DNA from: Zoogloea sp. | GTDB lineage: Bacteria; Pseudomonadota; Gammaproteobacteria; Burkholderiales; Rhodocyclaceae | Direction of reading: 5' to 3' | DNA length: 64,000 nucleotides | Assembly: GCA_016703645.1 (NCBI GenBank) | Contig: JADJBR010000007.1 | Coordinates: forward strand, 1 to 64,000 | Part shown: one piece after another, positions 1 through 9,787 of the stretch | Layout of the letters: every line of letters begins with the position of its first letter | Numbering within the stretch: position 1 is the first letter of the stretch | Translations under genes and position numbers: made by a program | The notes under the pieces: model-generated | What the model saw: the letters and a program-made list of their open reading frames with translations, nothing else | Databases searched by the model: none | Told to the model about the DNA's origin: nothing

Positions 1-166
1 GAAAGCCCGTCTGAGCCGCCGAGCAGCCCAGCAACGGGCGGGGAAGTCCGGCGCGGCTGTCACAGGCCCGAAGGGCCGAGTTCCGCGCCGACCGCCCGAT
101 TATAGAGTAGCGCGGGGGGTCGGCACCGAAGGCCGACCGGGTGGCTCTCCAGGTCGCCTTCTTTGC
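1..166 (+). repeat. Dispersed hairpin repeat, copy D, left part
   Basis: This stretch resembles 8320-8470: both carry a CCGGCGCGGCTGTC-like block, a gene-like GCCCGAAGGGC segment, GAGTTCCGCGCCG, GGCCGACCGGG and finally GCCTTCTTTGC. The match stops at about 166 and resumes at about 1600, on the far side of the insertion element. No believable protein is encoded; the open frames here are GC-driven. The repeat is taken to be one copy of a family with three other members in the window. Confidence 0.6.
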
Positions 167-167
167 C

Positions 168-1598
168 GCTTACATGGACGCCTCCCGTGTGACAGAAAAG
201 CAAGTTTTGGAGTTTTGGAACGGCGGATTCATTGCGGTCTTATATCCGGCCGTTGGTGCAGTCGGACGCTTGTCCGCTGCGGGCCCTGATGGTCATTCGC
301 GGTTGGGGCTCATCTTTCTTTGGGGCTTTGCACGGGGCTCGCCCAAGGAGGAATCTGCCTTCGCGACCCACGGTCTGACCGCTTTGCCATCACGTCATCA
401 ACTCACCTATGCACACTGCAGGGCGTCACCACGCCTTTGATCATGGAGCACGGGCTTACGCCGCGCCCGCTCTCGCTGCCGGGGGCTGACCGCTTTCCAG
501 CTCGCTTCGTAGGCCCGCCCATATTACGCCAACGCCCACGCGGTGGTACCAGCTTGTGCGCGATGGCGACCACCACCACGTTGGAAAGGGGGCGCCTCCC
601 CAGCGGCGCCACGATCCACGGGGCCGGGTGCTCGCGGCTGGCTGGCCAAAGCGCGGGCGCCGTTGATCAGCAGGGTTCGCAGGTAGGCTTTCCACGCTTG
701 CAGATGCTCCCTATGCACTTTGCCGCCCGTGCCCCGATGACCCGGAGCAAGACCGAGGGCAACGCAGGCAAATTCACGCCCGTTGCGCCAACTCGTGCCA
801 TCGCCCAGGGTCGCTGCCAGGGCGGTGGCGCCGAGAACTGCCGATCCCCGGGTGTCACGCAGACGACGGGCGCTTTCTGGCTCTTGAGCATCAGGCTGAT
901 CTCCTCTTCCATCGCTTGGACGTGCCGTTCGATGTTCGCAAGGGCGAGTAGTTGATCGTCCACCAGCCGCACCATGACCGCCGGCACGACATCGTTGATC
1001 GGCATTCACCGTCGCTGTCCGGACGCTGACCCAGTGGGTGCGCATACGGTGCAGGCTGAGCATGGCTTGCTGCTCGCTGCTCTTGACCGCCACCCGGCGG
1101 ATGTCTCCGTGTTGGGCCGCCAGCCAGATCCCCCGGGCGTCGGCCGCGTCATCCTTGTTGCCGCTGATGAAGGGGCGGACCTGGTGCGTGGGCAACAATT
1201 CGATCTGATGGCCCAGCGGACCGAGGGTGCGCCCCCAGTGGTGGGCGCCGCCGCACGCTTCCATGGCGATCCGACCGGCCGGACGCACGGCGAAGAATTC
1301 GGTCACTTTGCCGCGCGGGAGCTTCTTGCGGCAGATCTCTCCCGTGTTGCCATCAACCCAGTGAACCTGGAAAACGTTCTTGGCGATATCCATGCCGTAC
1401 GTTGTAGCATTCATCTCGGGGACCTCTCGTCGCAGGTGGTTGTTCGGAACTCCACTTTGGCACTTGATGCCGTCAGACGCGAGGTTCCCCCCTTCAGCAC
1501 CGCAGGAGGGGCCTTTCCCCCTTGCCGAACCGCTTTGACGGTGTCAGCACCGGCAGTCGGTCATTTCGTGGGTGGAGGTGGGCGGGAGGCGTCCATAT
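168..1598 (-). mobile_element. Decayed IS110-family (IS1111-like) insertion element
   Basis: A perfect 13-bp inverted repeat, TGGACGCCTCCCG at 175-187 and CGGGAGGCGTCCA at 1583-1595, encloses a broken IS110-type transposase gene. IS1111-group elements carry such repeats a few bases inside their real ends, so the outer limits are approximate. The flanks are the two halves of a hairpin repeat whose uninterrupted version is at 8460-8500, so the element appears to have landed in the left arm of that hairpin. This group is known to favour palindromic or REP-like targets. The 200 or so bases between 188 and 402 are non-coding element DNA. Confidence 0.75.
403..1414 (-). pseudogene. IS110-family transposase, multiply frameshifted
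   Basis: The N-terminal part (1414 down to about 1010) reads as a DEDD transposase domain: the GMDIAKNVFQVHWVD start, an EACGGAHHW block and the NKDDAADA acid pair. The frame then shifts at about 1005 to continue with a helical linker (VRLVDDQLLALANIERHVQAMEEEI). It shifts back near 890 for the transposase_20 domain (LGLAPGHRGTGGKVHRE...LRTLLINGARAL) and again near 650-600, where NVVVVAIAHKL marks the C-terminal end. At least three frameshifts make an active enzyme unlikely. Recombination at the palindromic target would have been its role. Confidence 0.8.
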
Positions 1599-1760
1599 CA
1601 TCTTTCTTGGCGAAGCAAGAAAGAAGGTCGCCCGCCGGGGCGAAATCCCGGCCAACATCACGCCAAGCAACGGAACGCCCGCAAGTAAGGGCTCAAGCCC
1701 TACCTATCGGGGCGAAAACGCTTTCCACACTTAACGCGAACATAGCCAATTCATTCGACC
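1599..1760 (+). repeat. Dispersed hairpin repeat, copy D, right part
   Basis: It begins with the remains of a hairpin (CTTTCTTG-GCGAAG-CAAGAAAG, 1602-1623), followed by GTCGCCCGCCGGGGCGAAATCC and CCGGCCAA. A tail shared with 8500-8632 follows (GGAACGCC.GCAAGTAAGGGCTCAAG and AAAACGCTTTCCA.ACTTAACGCGAACAT). It completes the copy that starts at 1-166. The open frames here are not convincing as genes. Confidence 0.6.
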
Positions 1761-1815
1761 TCGGCGCGTTGAATCATCGGCATGCCGATCACCATCGTCC
1801 GCGGTCGAATGAATT
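1748..1815. terminator. Nested dyads downstream of glpD
   Basis: AATTCATTCGACC at 1748-1760 is repeated inverted at 1803-1815. Inside lies a perfect 14-bp palindrome, ATCGGCATGCCGAT (1776-1789). The structure sits just past the glpD stop and may end the glp transcript, but there is no clear U-run, so the function is a guess. Confidence 0.35.
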
Positions 1816-1847
1816 CGACCCCACGGCCCTCCAGCCGCCAGCGATGC

Positions 1848-3395
1848 TTAATCTGCGGTCAGGAAACCGCTCGCCAGCCGCTGGAAGGCTTCCGTCTGTT
1901 CCCGGGTCTGGCCTTCATCGAAACCCAGCTCGTCCGCCAGCAGGGCGGCGACGGCCGGTGCAGCGTCGCGGGCGCTGCGGGCGTCGATGAACAGGGCGCG
2001 GTGGCGGCGGGCGAGGAGGTCTTCGACGCTGCGGGCCTGCTCGTGGCGGATGGCGTGGCGGACTTCGGCTTCGGTGAGGGTGAGGGCCGGGTGGATCTGC
2101 TTTCCGGCGCCGGGCAGGGCGTCCACCTGAGCTCTGTCGGTGCCGAAGACATCCTCGCAGGCCGCTCCCGGGTGGCCGTGGAGGTGCAGTTCGCGGGTGC
2201 GGCACGGCCGAGGCGGCAGCCCGCCAATGGGGATGGCGGTATCGACGATCTGCTCGCCCATGCGCCGGTAGGTGGTCCATTTTCCGCCGGCGACCGACAC
2301 CAGCCCTTGCCGGGAGACCTGGATCAGGTGTTCGCGGGACAGGGCCGCCGTGGTGCCGCCCTTTGCGCCATCCTGCCCGCTTCCAATCAGGGGGCGCAGG
2401 CCGGCGAAGGCGCTGCGCACGTCCTCCCGCCGGGGTGGGCGGGCGAGGTAGCGGCCGGCGGTTTCCAGGATGAAGTCGATCTCGCCGGCCAGGGGGCGGG
2501 GTTCCAGGGGCAGATCGGTGCGGGGCGTATCGGTGGTGCCCAGGAGCACCTTGCCCTTCCACGGAATGGCAAACAGCACCCGGCCGTCCGGGGTGTGGGG
2601 GATCAGCAGGGCTGAGTCGGTGGGCAGGAAGTCCCGGTCGAGCACCAGATGGGCGCCCTGGCTGGGTGCCAGCTGGGCGGGAGCCTGCGGCTCGTCGAGC
2701 TGGCGCAGGGTATCGGCCCACACGCCGCCGGCGTTGATGATCACCCGGGCGGCGATGCTGAAGCACGCGCCGCTCTCCGCGTCGCGGGCGTCTGCACCCA
2801 CCACCCGACCGGCCTCGTGGCGCAGGGCGGTGACGGGCAGGTAGTTGATGGCGAGGCCCCCCAGATCGAACACGGAGCGCATCAGGGTGATGGCCAGGCG
2901 GGCGTCGTCGAAGCGGGCGTCCATGTAGGCAATGCCACCGACCAGACCTTCCTGCCTCACGCCGGGCAGTGCGGCCACGGTGTCGCGGGCGGACAGCAGG
3001 CGGCTCGCCCCGAGGCTGCGGCTGCCGGCCAGCCAGTCGTAGGCGGTGAGGCCGACGCCCAGCACCAGGCGATCCCACTGGCGATATACCGGCACCACGA
3101 AGCGCTGGGGATGCACCAGATGGGGGGCATTGGCGAGCAGGATGGCGCGCTCTTCCAGGGCTTCGCGAACCAGCCCGAGGCGACCCTGGGCCAGGTAGCG
3201 CACGCCCCCATGGATGAGCTTGGTGGAGCGCGAGCTGGTGCCCTTGGCGAAGTCGTGGGCTTCCAGGAGGAGGGTGGCATAGCCCCGGGCGGCGGCGTCC
3301 ACCGCGCAGCCCAGCCCCGTTGCCCCGCCGCCGATGACCAGCACATCCCACCGGGGCGTGCTGCGCAGGCGGGCGAGCAGGGCCTCGCGTTTCAT
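1848..3395 (-). CDS. glpD: Aerobic glycerol-3-phosphate dehydrogenase
   Basis: This FAD enzyme oxidises sn-glycerol 3-phosphate to dihydroxyacetone phosphate at the inner membrane and passes electrons to quinone. The 515-residue length fits the GlpD family. The N-terminus has the dinucleotide-binding GGGATG motif at residues 22-27, and the family signature [17 protein letters not shown] follows at 52-68. Its ATG overlaps the glpK stop by four bases (ATGA), so the two genes are translationally coupled. With GlpK it converts glycerol into a glycolytic intermediate. No glpR or glpF lies in the window. Confidence 0.95.
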   Translation of the reverse strand: MKREALLARLRSTPRWDVLVIGGGATGLGCAVDAAARGYATLLLEAHDFAKGTSSRSTKLIHGGVRYLAQGRLGLVREALEERAILLANAPHLVHPQRFVVPVYRQWDRLVLGVGLTAYDWLAGSRSLGASRLLSARDTVAALPGVRQEGLVGGIAYMDARFDDARLAITLMRSVFDLGGLAINYLPVTALRHEAGRVVGADARDAESGACFSIAARVIINAGGVWADTLRQLDEPQAPAQLAPSQGAHLVLDRDFLPTDSALLIPHTPDGRVLFAIPWKGKVLLGTTDTPRTDLPLEPRPLAGEIDFILETAGRYLARPPRREDVRSAFAGLRPLIGSGQDGAKGGTTAALSREHLIQVSRQGLVSVAGGKWTTYRRMGEQIVDTAIPIGGLPPRPCRTRELHLHGHPGAACEDVFGTDRAQVDALPGAGKQIHPALTLTEAEVRHAIRHEQARSVEDLLARRHRALFIDARSARDAAPAVAALLADELGFDEGQTREQTEAFQRLASGFLTAD

Positions 3396-4882
3396 GGCCG
3401 GGCCCAGTCACGGCTGCGCGCCACCGCCCGATGCCATTCCGCCAGACGTTCGTCGCGCCAGGTGGCGTCGCGGCCGGGCGCGAAGACCCGTTCCGCCGCC
3501 CACAGGTGGGCCAGTTCATCCGGGGAGCGCCAGACGCCCACGGCCAGTCCGGCCAGCAGGGCGGCGCCCAGGGCGGTGGTTTCGGTCTGGCGGGGGCGGA
3601 TCACCGGTACGCCGAGGAGGTCGGCCTGGATCTGCAGGAGCAGGTTGTTGCGCGCCGCGCCGCCGTCGGCACGCAGTTCAGTGAGGGGGCCGGCGCCGTC
3701 GCGGTTCATCGCATGGACCAGATCCACGGTCTGCAGGGCGATGGCGTCCAGTGCTGCGCGGGCGATGTGGGCCTTGCCCACGCCGCGGGTCAGACCCACC
3801 AGAGTGCCGCGGGCGTAGCCGTCCCAGTAGGGGGCACCGAGGCCGGCGAAGGCCGGGACGAGCAGGGCGCCATTGCTGTCCGGCACCGAGGCGGCCAGGG
3901 CTTCGATGTCGGCCGCCTGTTCGATCAGGCCGAGGCCGTCGCGCAGCCACTGGACCACGGCCCCGCCAATGAAAACGCTGCCTTCCAGCATGTAGTCGGT
4001 GCGCGGGCCGATGCGCCAGCCCAGGGTGGTGAGCAGGCGGTGTTGCGAGGGCACGGCCTGGGCACCGGTATTGAGCATCAGGAAGCAGCCGGTTCCATAT
4101 GTGTTCTTGGCCATGCCGGGTTGCAGGCAGGCCTGGCCGAAGGTGGCGGCCTGCTGGTCGCCGGCCAGCCCGCCGATGGGGATGGCCGCGCCGAACAGCG
4201 AGGCGGCCGTCTCGCCGAGCACGCCGCTGCTGTCCACGACCTTCGGCAGCAGCGCGGCGGGGATGTCGAAGAGGGCCAGCAATTCGGCGTCCCAGCACTG
4301 GCGGTGGATGTCGAAGAGCAGGGTGCGGGAGGCATTGCTGGCATCGGTGACGTGGCGGGCGCCTGCGGTGAGCTGCCAGACGAGCCAGCTATCGATGGTG
4401 CCGAAGGCCAGCTCGCCGGACGTGGCCCGGGTGCGGGCGTCCGGAACGTGATCGAGCAGCCAGGCCAGCTTGGTGGCAGAGAAGTATGCATCCAGTTCGA
4501 GGCCGCTGCGGCGCTGAATCAGGGGCGCGTGGCCGGCCTGGCGCAGGTGCTCGCAGTCGGCAACGGTGCGGCGGTCTTGCCAGACGATGGCGGGCGCCAG
4601 GGGGCGGCCTGTGGCGCGCTCCCACAGCACGGTGGTTTCACGCTGGTTGGCGATGCCGATGGCCGCCACCTCGCGGGCGGTGATGCCTGCAGCAACCAGG
4701 GCTTGGCGGGCGCAGTCGAGCTGTGTCTGCCAGATCTCCAGTGGGTCGTGCTCCACCCAGCCGGGGGCCGGGTAGGACTGGTGGAATTCCTGCTGGGCGG
4801 TGGCCAGGACGTGGCCCCCGTCATCGAAGACGAGGGCCCGGCTGCTGCTCGTACCCTGGTCGAGGGCGAGGAGGTAGGGCAT
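3392..4882 (-). CDS. glpK: Glycerol kinase
   Basis: It phosphorylates glycerol with ATP to sn-glycerol 3-phosphate, the substrate of the overlapping glpD product. The 496 residues match the FGGY kinase family. The phosphate-binding [15 protein letters not shown] is at the N-terminus, and the C-terminal FGGY-type region contains [21 protein letters not shown] and the [19 protein letters not shown] segment typical of glycerol kinases. It starts 54 bases downstream of the TonB-like gene on the same strand, so its own promoter must lie in that short gap or inside the upstream gene. Confidence 0.95.
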   Translation of the reverse strand: MPYLLALDQGTSSSRALVFDDGGHVLATAQQEFHQSYPAPGWVEHDPLEIWQTQLDCARQALVAAGITAREVAAIGIANQRETTVLWERATGRPLAPAIVWQDRRTVADCEHLRQAGHAPLIQRRSGLELDAYFSATKLAWLLDHVPDARTRATSGELAFGTIDSWLVWQLTAGARHVTDASNASRTLLFDIHRQCWDAELLALFDIPAALLPKVVDSSGVLGETAASLFGAAIPIGGLAGDQQAATFGQACLQPGMAKNTYGTGCFLMLNTGAQAVPSQHRLLTTLGWRIGPRTDYMLEGSVFIGGAVVQWLRDGLGLIEQAADIEALAASVPDSNGALLVPAFAGLGAPYWDGYARGTLVGLTRGVGKAHIARAALDAIALQTVDLVHAMNRDGAGPLTELRADGGAARNNLLLQIQADLLGVPVIRPRQTETTALGAALLAGLAVGVWRSPDELAHLWAAERVFAPGRDATWRDERLAEWHRAVARSRDWARP

Positions 4883-4936
4883 GGACAGGCCTCCGGCAGA
4901 TGGTGTGCCGATGATACGGCAGCCCGGCCTGAATCC

Positions 4937-5827
4937 TTAGCAGCGGCTGCCTTCGGGGCGTCGGGTGAAGCCGAAGCCGTCGCCGCCCAGGCCGGTGGGC
5001 TGGATGCAGATCATCAGGGCCAGGGAGCGGGCTGACCGGCCAATGTCAGGCGGGAAGGCGGCAAAGGGTACGGCCCGCTCGACGACCGATTTCACGAAGG
5101 CGATCTCTTCCTGCTGGTCGCCGGCATTGACCACCTTGAAGCTCTTCAGGCTGCCGTCCGGGTTGAGGCGTACCTCCACGGCGGCGCTGTGGAGGCCGCG
5201 GGCGCGGGGGTCATTCTTGACGAAGGATGCGCTGCGATTGAGCTTCTTGACCAGGGCGTCCATGTAGAACTCGAGGCTGAACGGGTCCACCGGCGGGCTG
5301 TCGGGAATGCGCTCGATCAGGTCGGTGGGGTCGTTGCGACGGCGGCTGCCTCCCTCCTGGGGCCGCTCGTGAACGTCCCGGCCCGATTCCCGGGCAATCT
5401 CCCGGGCCATGGCCATGGAGCGCTCCGCCAGATCGGGCTTGGGCCTGGTCTTGGCTTCGGTGGCGAGTTCGTTGAGGAAGCTGTCCATCTCCTGCTTCTG
5501 GGCGACGCTCCATTTCGGGGTCGGCTCCGCCTGGCGCACCGTCGGGGCCAGGTCCTTGCGGGCGATGAGGATGCGCGGCCGAGGCTCCTTGGGGGCCGGC
5601 TTGGCCTGTTGGGTCTTGCTTGCCACCGGCGGCGGGGCAGGGCGGGTCTCGGCGGGAGGCTTGCGGGCCTGGCGGGGCGCCAGGCGTGCCTGCAGCTGGG
5701 GCGCTTCCGGGGTCTCCTGGGGTGGCTTGCTGATCTGGATCAGCAGCACGAGGGCGTGGGCGAGCAATGAGATCGCGATCGCCAGGCGCAGGGGGCGCGG
5801 GGAGGGAAGGTAGTGCGGTTGAAACAT
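4937..5827 (-). CDS. TonB/TolA-family energy-transducer-like protein
   Basis: The protein has 296 residues with one N-terminal membrane helix (about residues 14-30, LRLAIAISLLAHALVLLIQI). A long Pro/Lys/Arg-rich spacer follows. The C-terminal domain (VEVRLNPDGSLKSFKVVNAGDQQEEIAFVKSVVERAVPFAAFP) resembles the periplasmic TonB/TolA C-terminal fold. That layout suits a protein that spans the periplasm and transmits proton-motive energy to outer-membrane partners. No exbBD is next to it; an ExbBD pair is at 48073-49110. Whether it serves TonB-dependent receptors or is TolA-like cannot be decided from the sequence. Confidence 0.75.
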   Translation of the reverse strand: MFQPHYLPSPRPLRLAIAISLLAHALVLLIQISKPPQETPEAPQLQARLAPRQARKPPAETRPAPPPVASKTQQAKPAPKEPRPRILIARKDLAPTVRQAEPTPKWSVAQKQEMDSFLNELATEAKTRPKPDLAERSMAMAREIARESGRDVHERPQEGGSRRRNDPTDLIERIPDSPPVDPFSLEFYMDALVKKLNRSASFVKNDPRARGLHSAAVEVRLNPDGSLKSFKVVNAGDQQEEIAFVKSVVERAVPFAAFPPDIGRSARSLALMICIQPTGLGGDGFGFTRRPEGSRC

Positions 5828-6005
5828 CGGCCGGATTCTAGACCGGCGGGCAGGGCGGCGCTTGGGTTTTACATGGGCTCACCGTTGTGGCGCAGACCCT
5901 CGCGCGGCCGCGCATTCCCTTACGACAAGGCACCCGGGCCGGCTACAATGCACACCTCTATTGACCCCGGGGCCGCAGTCTGCATGACAAGGGGCGGCCT
6001 TACTG

Positions 6006-7319
6006 ATGGATATAGTTCTACTGCTGTTGCTGATTCTGCTCAATGGCGTTTTCGCCATGTCGGAAATGGCTGTCGTTTCATCCCGCAAGTCCCGCCTGCA
6101 GAACCTCGCCGATGATGGCAGCCCGGGGGCAGGCTCCGCCCTGCTTCTCCATCAGGAGCCATCCGGTTTCCTGTCCACCATCCAGGTCGGCATCACCTCG
6201 GTGGGCATTCTCAGTGGTGCCATCGGCGAGGCCGCCATTGCCGATCCCCTGGCTGCCTGGCTGGGGAGCTTCACCACCCTCGAACCCTACGCCAGGGGCG
6301 TGGCCCTGACCCTGACGGTGGTCGGCCTGACCTATTTTTCCGTGGTGGTCGGCGAGCTGGTACCCAAGCGTCTGGCCCTGCTGGCGCCGGAGGGCATCGC
6401 CACCTTGATCGCCCGTCCGATGATGATCCTGGCCCGGCTGGCCCATCCGCTGGTGACGGTGCTGTCGGGCTCGTCGGCGGCGATCCTGCGCCTGCTCGGT
6501 GCCCGCCGCAAGGAAGAGCCGCCGGTGACCGACGACGAGATCAAGGTGCTGATGGAGCAGGGCGCCGAAGCCGGTGTCTTTCACGAGAGCGAGCAGGAGA
6601 TCGTCTCCAACGTGCTGCGCCTGGACGAGCAGCGCATCTCGGCGATCATGACGCCGCGCCGGGAGATGTTCGTCATTGATCTGGAAGAGGACGAGGAGAT
6701 CGTCTGGCAGCAGCTGAAGGAAACGAGCTATTCCCGGGTGGTGGTATGCCGGGATGGCCTCGAACATGTGCTCGGCGTGCTGCAGACCGGCGATCTGCTG
6801 AAGAAGGCTCTGGGTGGCGAGCGGGTCACCGTGGCGGATCTGGAGGCCTTGCTGCGTCCGCCCCTGTATGTGCCCGAGACGGTGAGCACCACCCAGCTTC
6901 TTGAGAGCTTCCGTCGTGCCCGCCTGCAGTTCGCCCTGCTCATCAATGAGTATGGTGATGTGCAGGGAGTGGTGACCCTGACCGACGTGCTGGCAGCCAT
7001 TGTCGGTGAACTGTCGGTGCCCGAAGCACCGGAAGACCGGGACATGCTGCAGCGCGAGGACGGCTCCTGGCTGGTGGATGGGGATGTGGGCATCGAGCGC
7101 ATGAAGTCGGTGCTGGACATCCTTGACGACCTGCCGGGAGAAGACGAGAACTCCTTCAACACCCTGGGCGGCTTCATCATGCACACGCTGGGCCGGGTGC
7201 CGGCCCCCACCGACCATTTCGAGGCCGCCGGCTGGCGCTTCGAGGTCATGGACATGGACCGCAACCGGGTGGACAAGGTGCTGCTCTCGGTGCTGCCGTC
7301 GGCACTGGAAGACGACTAA
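6006..7319 (+). CDS. CNNM/CorC-type membrane protein (DUF21-CBS-CorC)
   Basis: The 437 residues follow the order DUF21 membrane domain, paired CBS domains and CorC_HlyC domain. The first part has several hydrophobic helices, starting MDIVLLLLLILLNGVFAMSEMAVVSSRKSRL. The CBS pair is at about 200-330 (RISAIMTPRREMFVIDLEE, then LLINEYGDVQGVVTLTDVLAAIVGE). The C-terminal domain is at about 350-430 and includes LGRVPAPTDHFEAAGWRFEVMDMDRNRVDKV. Family members are linked to Mg2+/Co2+ homeostasis and often mislabelled haemolysins. Its stop overlaps the convergent lipoprotein gene by four bases. Confidence 0.9.
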   Translation: MDIVLLLLLILLNGVFAMSEMAVVSSRKSRLQNLADDGSPGAGSALLLHQEPSGFLSTIQVGITSVGILSGAIGEAAIADPLAAWLGSFTTLEPYARGVALTLTVVGLTYFSVVVGELVPKRLALLAPEGIATLIARPMMILARLAHPLVTVLSGSSAAILRLLGARRKEEPPVTDDEIKVLMEQGAEAGVFHESEQEIVSNVLRLDEQRISAIMTPRREMFVIDLEEDEEIVWQQLKETSYSRVVVCRDGLEHVLGVLQTGDLLKKALGGERVTVADLEALLRPPLYVPETVSTTQLLESFRRARLQFALLINEYGDVQGVVTLTDVLAAIVGELSVPEAPEDRDMLQREDGSWLVDGDVGIERMKSVLDILDDLPGEDENSFNTLGGFIMHTLGRVPAPTDHFEAAGWRFEVMDMDRNRVDKVLLSVLPSALEDD

Positions 7320-7834
7320 CGCCCGCACCACTCCCGGCGGTCGCCACGGCCCCAGGGCTGGGACAGCCTTTCCGTCCGGCTCAGGGTGCTGCGCACCTTT
7401 CCGCTGCCGCCGTCGAAGAGCACATTGAAACGGGCCGGCTCCGACCATACGTCGCAGTAGCGCCACTCCCACACCAGCTCGTCGCGGGCCTTGTAGTAGA
7501 TCGTCCAGCCCGGATAGGACGGCCCGAGGATGCGCAGCACCGCGTCCTGGCTCATGCCGGGCTGGATCCGTGCGAAGTGGGCCATATCCATCACGTTTTC
7601 CACCGATGTCACCTTGCCGGTGGCGTCGGTACGCACCATCCAGGTCTGGTAGCCCATCGGTCCGCGGGGATAGACGAGCTGTTCGCCACCGTCCGCCTCA
7701 CGCCAGCGCATGGCGGGTTCGCCCATCATGCGATAGGTGTCCTGCAGCGTGCTGCCTGACGCAAGCATGGGGCCGCCCAAGGGGGCGCAGGCCGTGACGA
7801 GCAGGGTGGCGACGAGGGTGATGGGGCTTTTCAT
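7316..7834 (-). CDS. Outer-membrane-assembly-like lipoprotein (SmpA/BamE-like)
   Basis: The start at 7834 is preferred because a GAGAG ribosome site precedes it and it gives a lipoprotein signal (MKSPITLVATLLVTAC). The modified cysteine would be residue 16. The mature part has two short repeats of the kind in SmpA/OmlA/BamE proteins: LQDTYRMMGEPAMRW and IQPGMSQDAVLRILGPSYPGW. The second shows the GMS...V..LG.P signature. An envelope location is likely. The exact role is unknown, since true BamE is shorter and usually sits beside fur or dapB. Confidence 0.65.
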   Translation of the reverse strand: MKSPITLVATLLVTACAPLGGPMLASGSTLQDTYRMMGEPAMRWREADGGEQLVYPRGPMGYQTWMVRTDATGKVTSVENVMDMAHFARIQPGMSQDAVLRILGPSYPGWTIYYKARDELVWEWRYCDVWSEPARFNVLFDGGSGKVRSTLSRTERLSQPWGRGDRREWCGR

Positions 7835-7999
7835 GGCTGCGGATCTCTCGGGCGACGCATGCATTGTAGGCGGACTGCCAGGGCGTGAAGTCTGAGGTCG
7901 AATCCGTTGGCGCTGTTCGCGCTAGGTATGTAAACACGGTCTCTGGAAAACCCACCGGGCTTTGAGCGCCTTAACTACCGATGGGAAAGCAATTTCCTG

Positions 8000-8330
8000 A
8001 CGCTACGGAACGGCTTTCCGTTGTATGACGTCACATTGGCCGGGGACTCGCCCCCGGCGGGCGACCTTCTTCTTTGTTGTACGACAAAGAAGAAGGCAAG
8101 AAAGCGTACCCCGCTGTCGCGCCCCCTTCGGGGGTGCCCTCCTTCCGGCAATGCCGGGCGGGGTCTTCGCAAACTCGCCCTGCGGGCTCAGACATGCGAA
8201 GCCCTCTTTCCGCCCGTCATCACCTCCAGTCGGCGCGCCAGAGGGGAAAGGAAATGCAGGTGATCAACGGCCAGTGCCCGACTCAAGTTCCGCAGGGGCT
8301 CGGTGCGTCCGAAAAGCCCGTTCCGACCCC
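8000..8330 (-). repeat. Dispersed hairpin repeat, copy A
   Basis: The core is a 13-bp-stem hairpin at 8065-8096 (CCTTCTTCTTTGT, loop TGTACG, then the complement). On the minus strand it is followed by GTCGCCCGCCGGGGGCGAG and CCCCGGCCAATGTGA. Copy B at 38834-39150 shares most of the 330 bases in the opposite orientation, including CGTACCCCGCTGTCGCGCCC, AACTCGCCCTGCGGGCTCA and CCAGTCGGCGCGCCAGAGGGG. No convincing gene lies here although frames stay open. Confidence 0.7.
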
Positions 8331-8632
8331 GCCGAGCAGCGCACCAGCAGGCGGGGCCTTCCGGCGCGGCTGTCTGAGCCCGAAGGGCGAGTTCCGCGCC
8401 GGCCGCCTGCTGGGAGCAGCGCAGGGCAGTCGGCCGCAGGCCGACCGGGGGTGGCGGGTCGCCTTCTTTGCTGACTTTCTTGGCGAAGCAAGAAAGTCAG
8501 TCGCCCGCCGGGGCGAAATCCCGGCCAATGTAACGCCACGGAACGGAACGCCTGCAAGTAAGGGCTCAAGTCTTACCTGTCGAAGCGAAAACGCTTTCCA
8601 TACTTAACGCGAACATCGCCAATGAATTCGAC
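8311..8632 (+). repeat. Dispersed hairpin repeat, copy C
   Basis: This copy points the opposite way to copy A. Its hairpin at 8472-8499 is TGACTTTCTTG, loop GCGAAG, CAAGAAAGTCA. It is followed by GTCGCCCGCCGGGGCGAAATCC and the GCAAGTAAGGGCTCAAG tail also seen at 1680-1700. It is the uninterrupted counterpart of copy D. With copy A it fills most of the 940-bp gap between the lipoprotein gene and the sulfate operon. Confidence 0.7.
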
Positions 8633-8773
8633 CATCCGCGCGCTCTAATAACCGTACGGAAGGTTGAAGGCTTTGGTATTGCACTTCAAGGAATATACAA
8701 AGCCATTTTTATTGGTTTGGTGCGCCGCAGCGCCTCCTTAGACTCGAAACCTATTCGAAAAAAGGAGATTCCC

Positions 8774-9787
8774 ATGTCGCCGCTTCGCGCAGCGCTTCGC
8801 CCCATCGTTGCCATCCTCGCCGGTCTTGCCGTGCTGCAAGCGGCGCCGGCTTCCGCCGACACGACGCTGCTCAACGTGTCCTACGACGTGTCCCGGGAAC
8901 TCTACAAGGACATCAACCCGGCCTTTGCCGCGCGCTGGCAGCGTTCGGCCGGCGAGAAGCTGACCGTCAATCAGTCCCACGGGGGCTCCAGCAAGCAGGT
9001 GGGCTCGGTGGTGGCGGGGCTGGAAGCCGATGTGGTGACCATGAACCAGGCGCCGGACATCGAGATGCTGGCGAAGAGCGGCCTGGTGAGCGCCGACTGG
9101 CGCAAGGCCTTCCCCCACGGGGCCGCGCCCTACACGAGCACGACGATCTTCCTGGTGCGCAAGGGCAATCCCAAGGGCATCAAGGACTGGTCGGACCTGA
9201 TCCGCCCGGGGCTGCAGGTGATCGTGCCCAACCCCAAGACCTCCGGCAACGGCCGCTACACCTACCTTGCCGCCTGGGGTTATGCCCTGCAGAAAACCGG
9301 CAATGACGCCGGCGCCCGGGACTTCGTGAGCAAGCTGTTCGCCAATGTGCCGGTGCTGGATGGCGGTGGGCGTGGCGCCACCACCACCTTCACCCAGCGT
9401 GACATCGGCGATGTGCTGATCACCTTCGAGAACGAAGCCACCCTGATCGATCAGGAAGTGGGCGGTGACAAGTTCGACGTGGTGTACCCGTCCCTGTCCA
9501 TCGAGGCGGCAGCCCCGGTGGCGGTGGTGGGCAAGGTGGTGGACAAGCGCGGCACCCGCAAGGCAGCCGAGGCCTACCTCAACTTCCTGTTCTCGCCGGA
9601 AGGGCAGGAAATCATCGCCAGGCATTATTTCCGCCCCCGTGATCCGGCCGTGCTCAAGAAGTACGCCAGCCGCTTCCCCACGGTGAAGACCTTCACCGTC
9701 GAGGACAAGCTGGGTGGCTGGGATGCGGTGCAGAAGACGCACTTCTCCGACGGCGGCGTGTATGACCAGATCGTGGTGAAACGCTGA
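8774..9787 (+). CDS. sbp: Sulfate/thiosulfate-binding protein of ABC importer
   Basis: This is the periplasmic receptor that captures sulfate or thiosulfate for the CysTWA transporter encoded next. The ATG at 8774 follows AAAGGAG by seven bases and gives a 337-residue protein with a signal peptide ending near APASA-DT. The mature protein has the family features LLNVSYDVSRELYKDIN, QSHGGSSKQ, VPNPKTSGNGRYTYLAAWGYA and FENEAT. The stop overlaps the cysT start by one base, so binding protein and permease are coupled. Upstream, after the hairpin repeats, lies an AT-richer stretch (8640-8760) where a CysB-dependent promoter would be expected. Confidence 0.93.
   Translation: MSPLRAALRPIVAILAGLAVLQAAPASADTTLLNVSYDVSRELYKDINPAFAARWQRSAGEKLTVNQSHGGSSKQVGSVVAGLEADVVTMNQAPDIEMLAKSGLVSADWRKAFPHGAAPYTSTTIFLVRKGNPKGIKDWSDLIRPGLQVIVPNPKTSGNGRYTYLAAWGYALQKTGNDAGARDFVSKLFANVPVLDGGGRGATTTFTQRDIGDVLITFENEATLIDQEVGGDKFDVVYPSLSIEAAAPVAVVGKVVDKRGTRKAAEAYLNFLFSPEGQEIIARHYFRPRDPAVLKKYASRFPTVKTFTVEDKLGGWDAVQKTHFSDGGVYDQIVVKR

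Noticed and set aside
141-955. Plus-strand open frames across the left end of the IS110-like element
   Set aside because: They run through the repeat and opposite the transposase remnant and show no protein pattern.
8021-8607. Several open frames inside the hairpin repeats
   Set aside because: Proteins of this kind are often annotated in proteobacteria, but the copies show stem-compensating changes and frame breaks rather than protein-like conservation.
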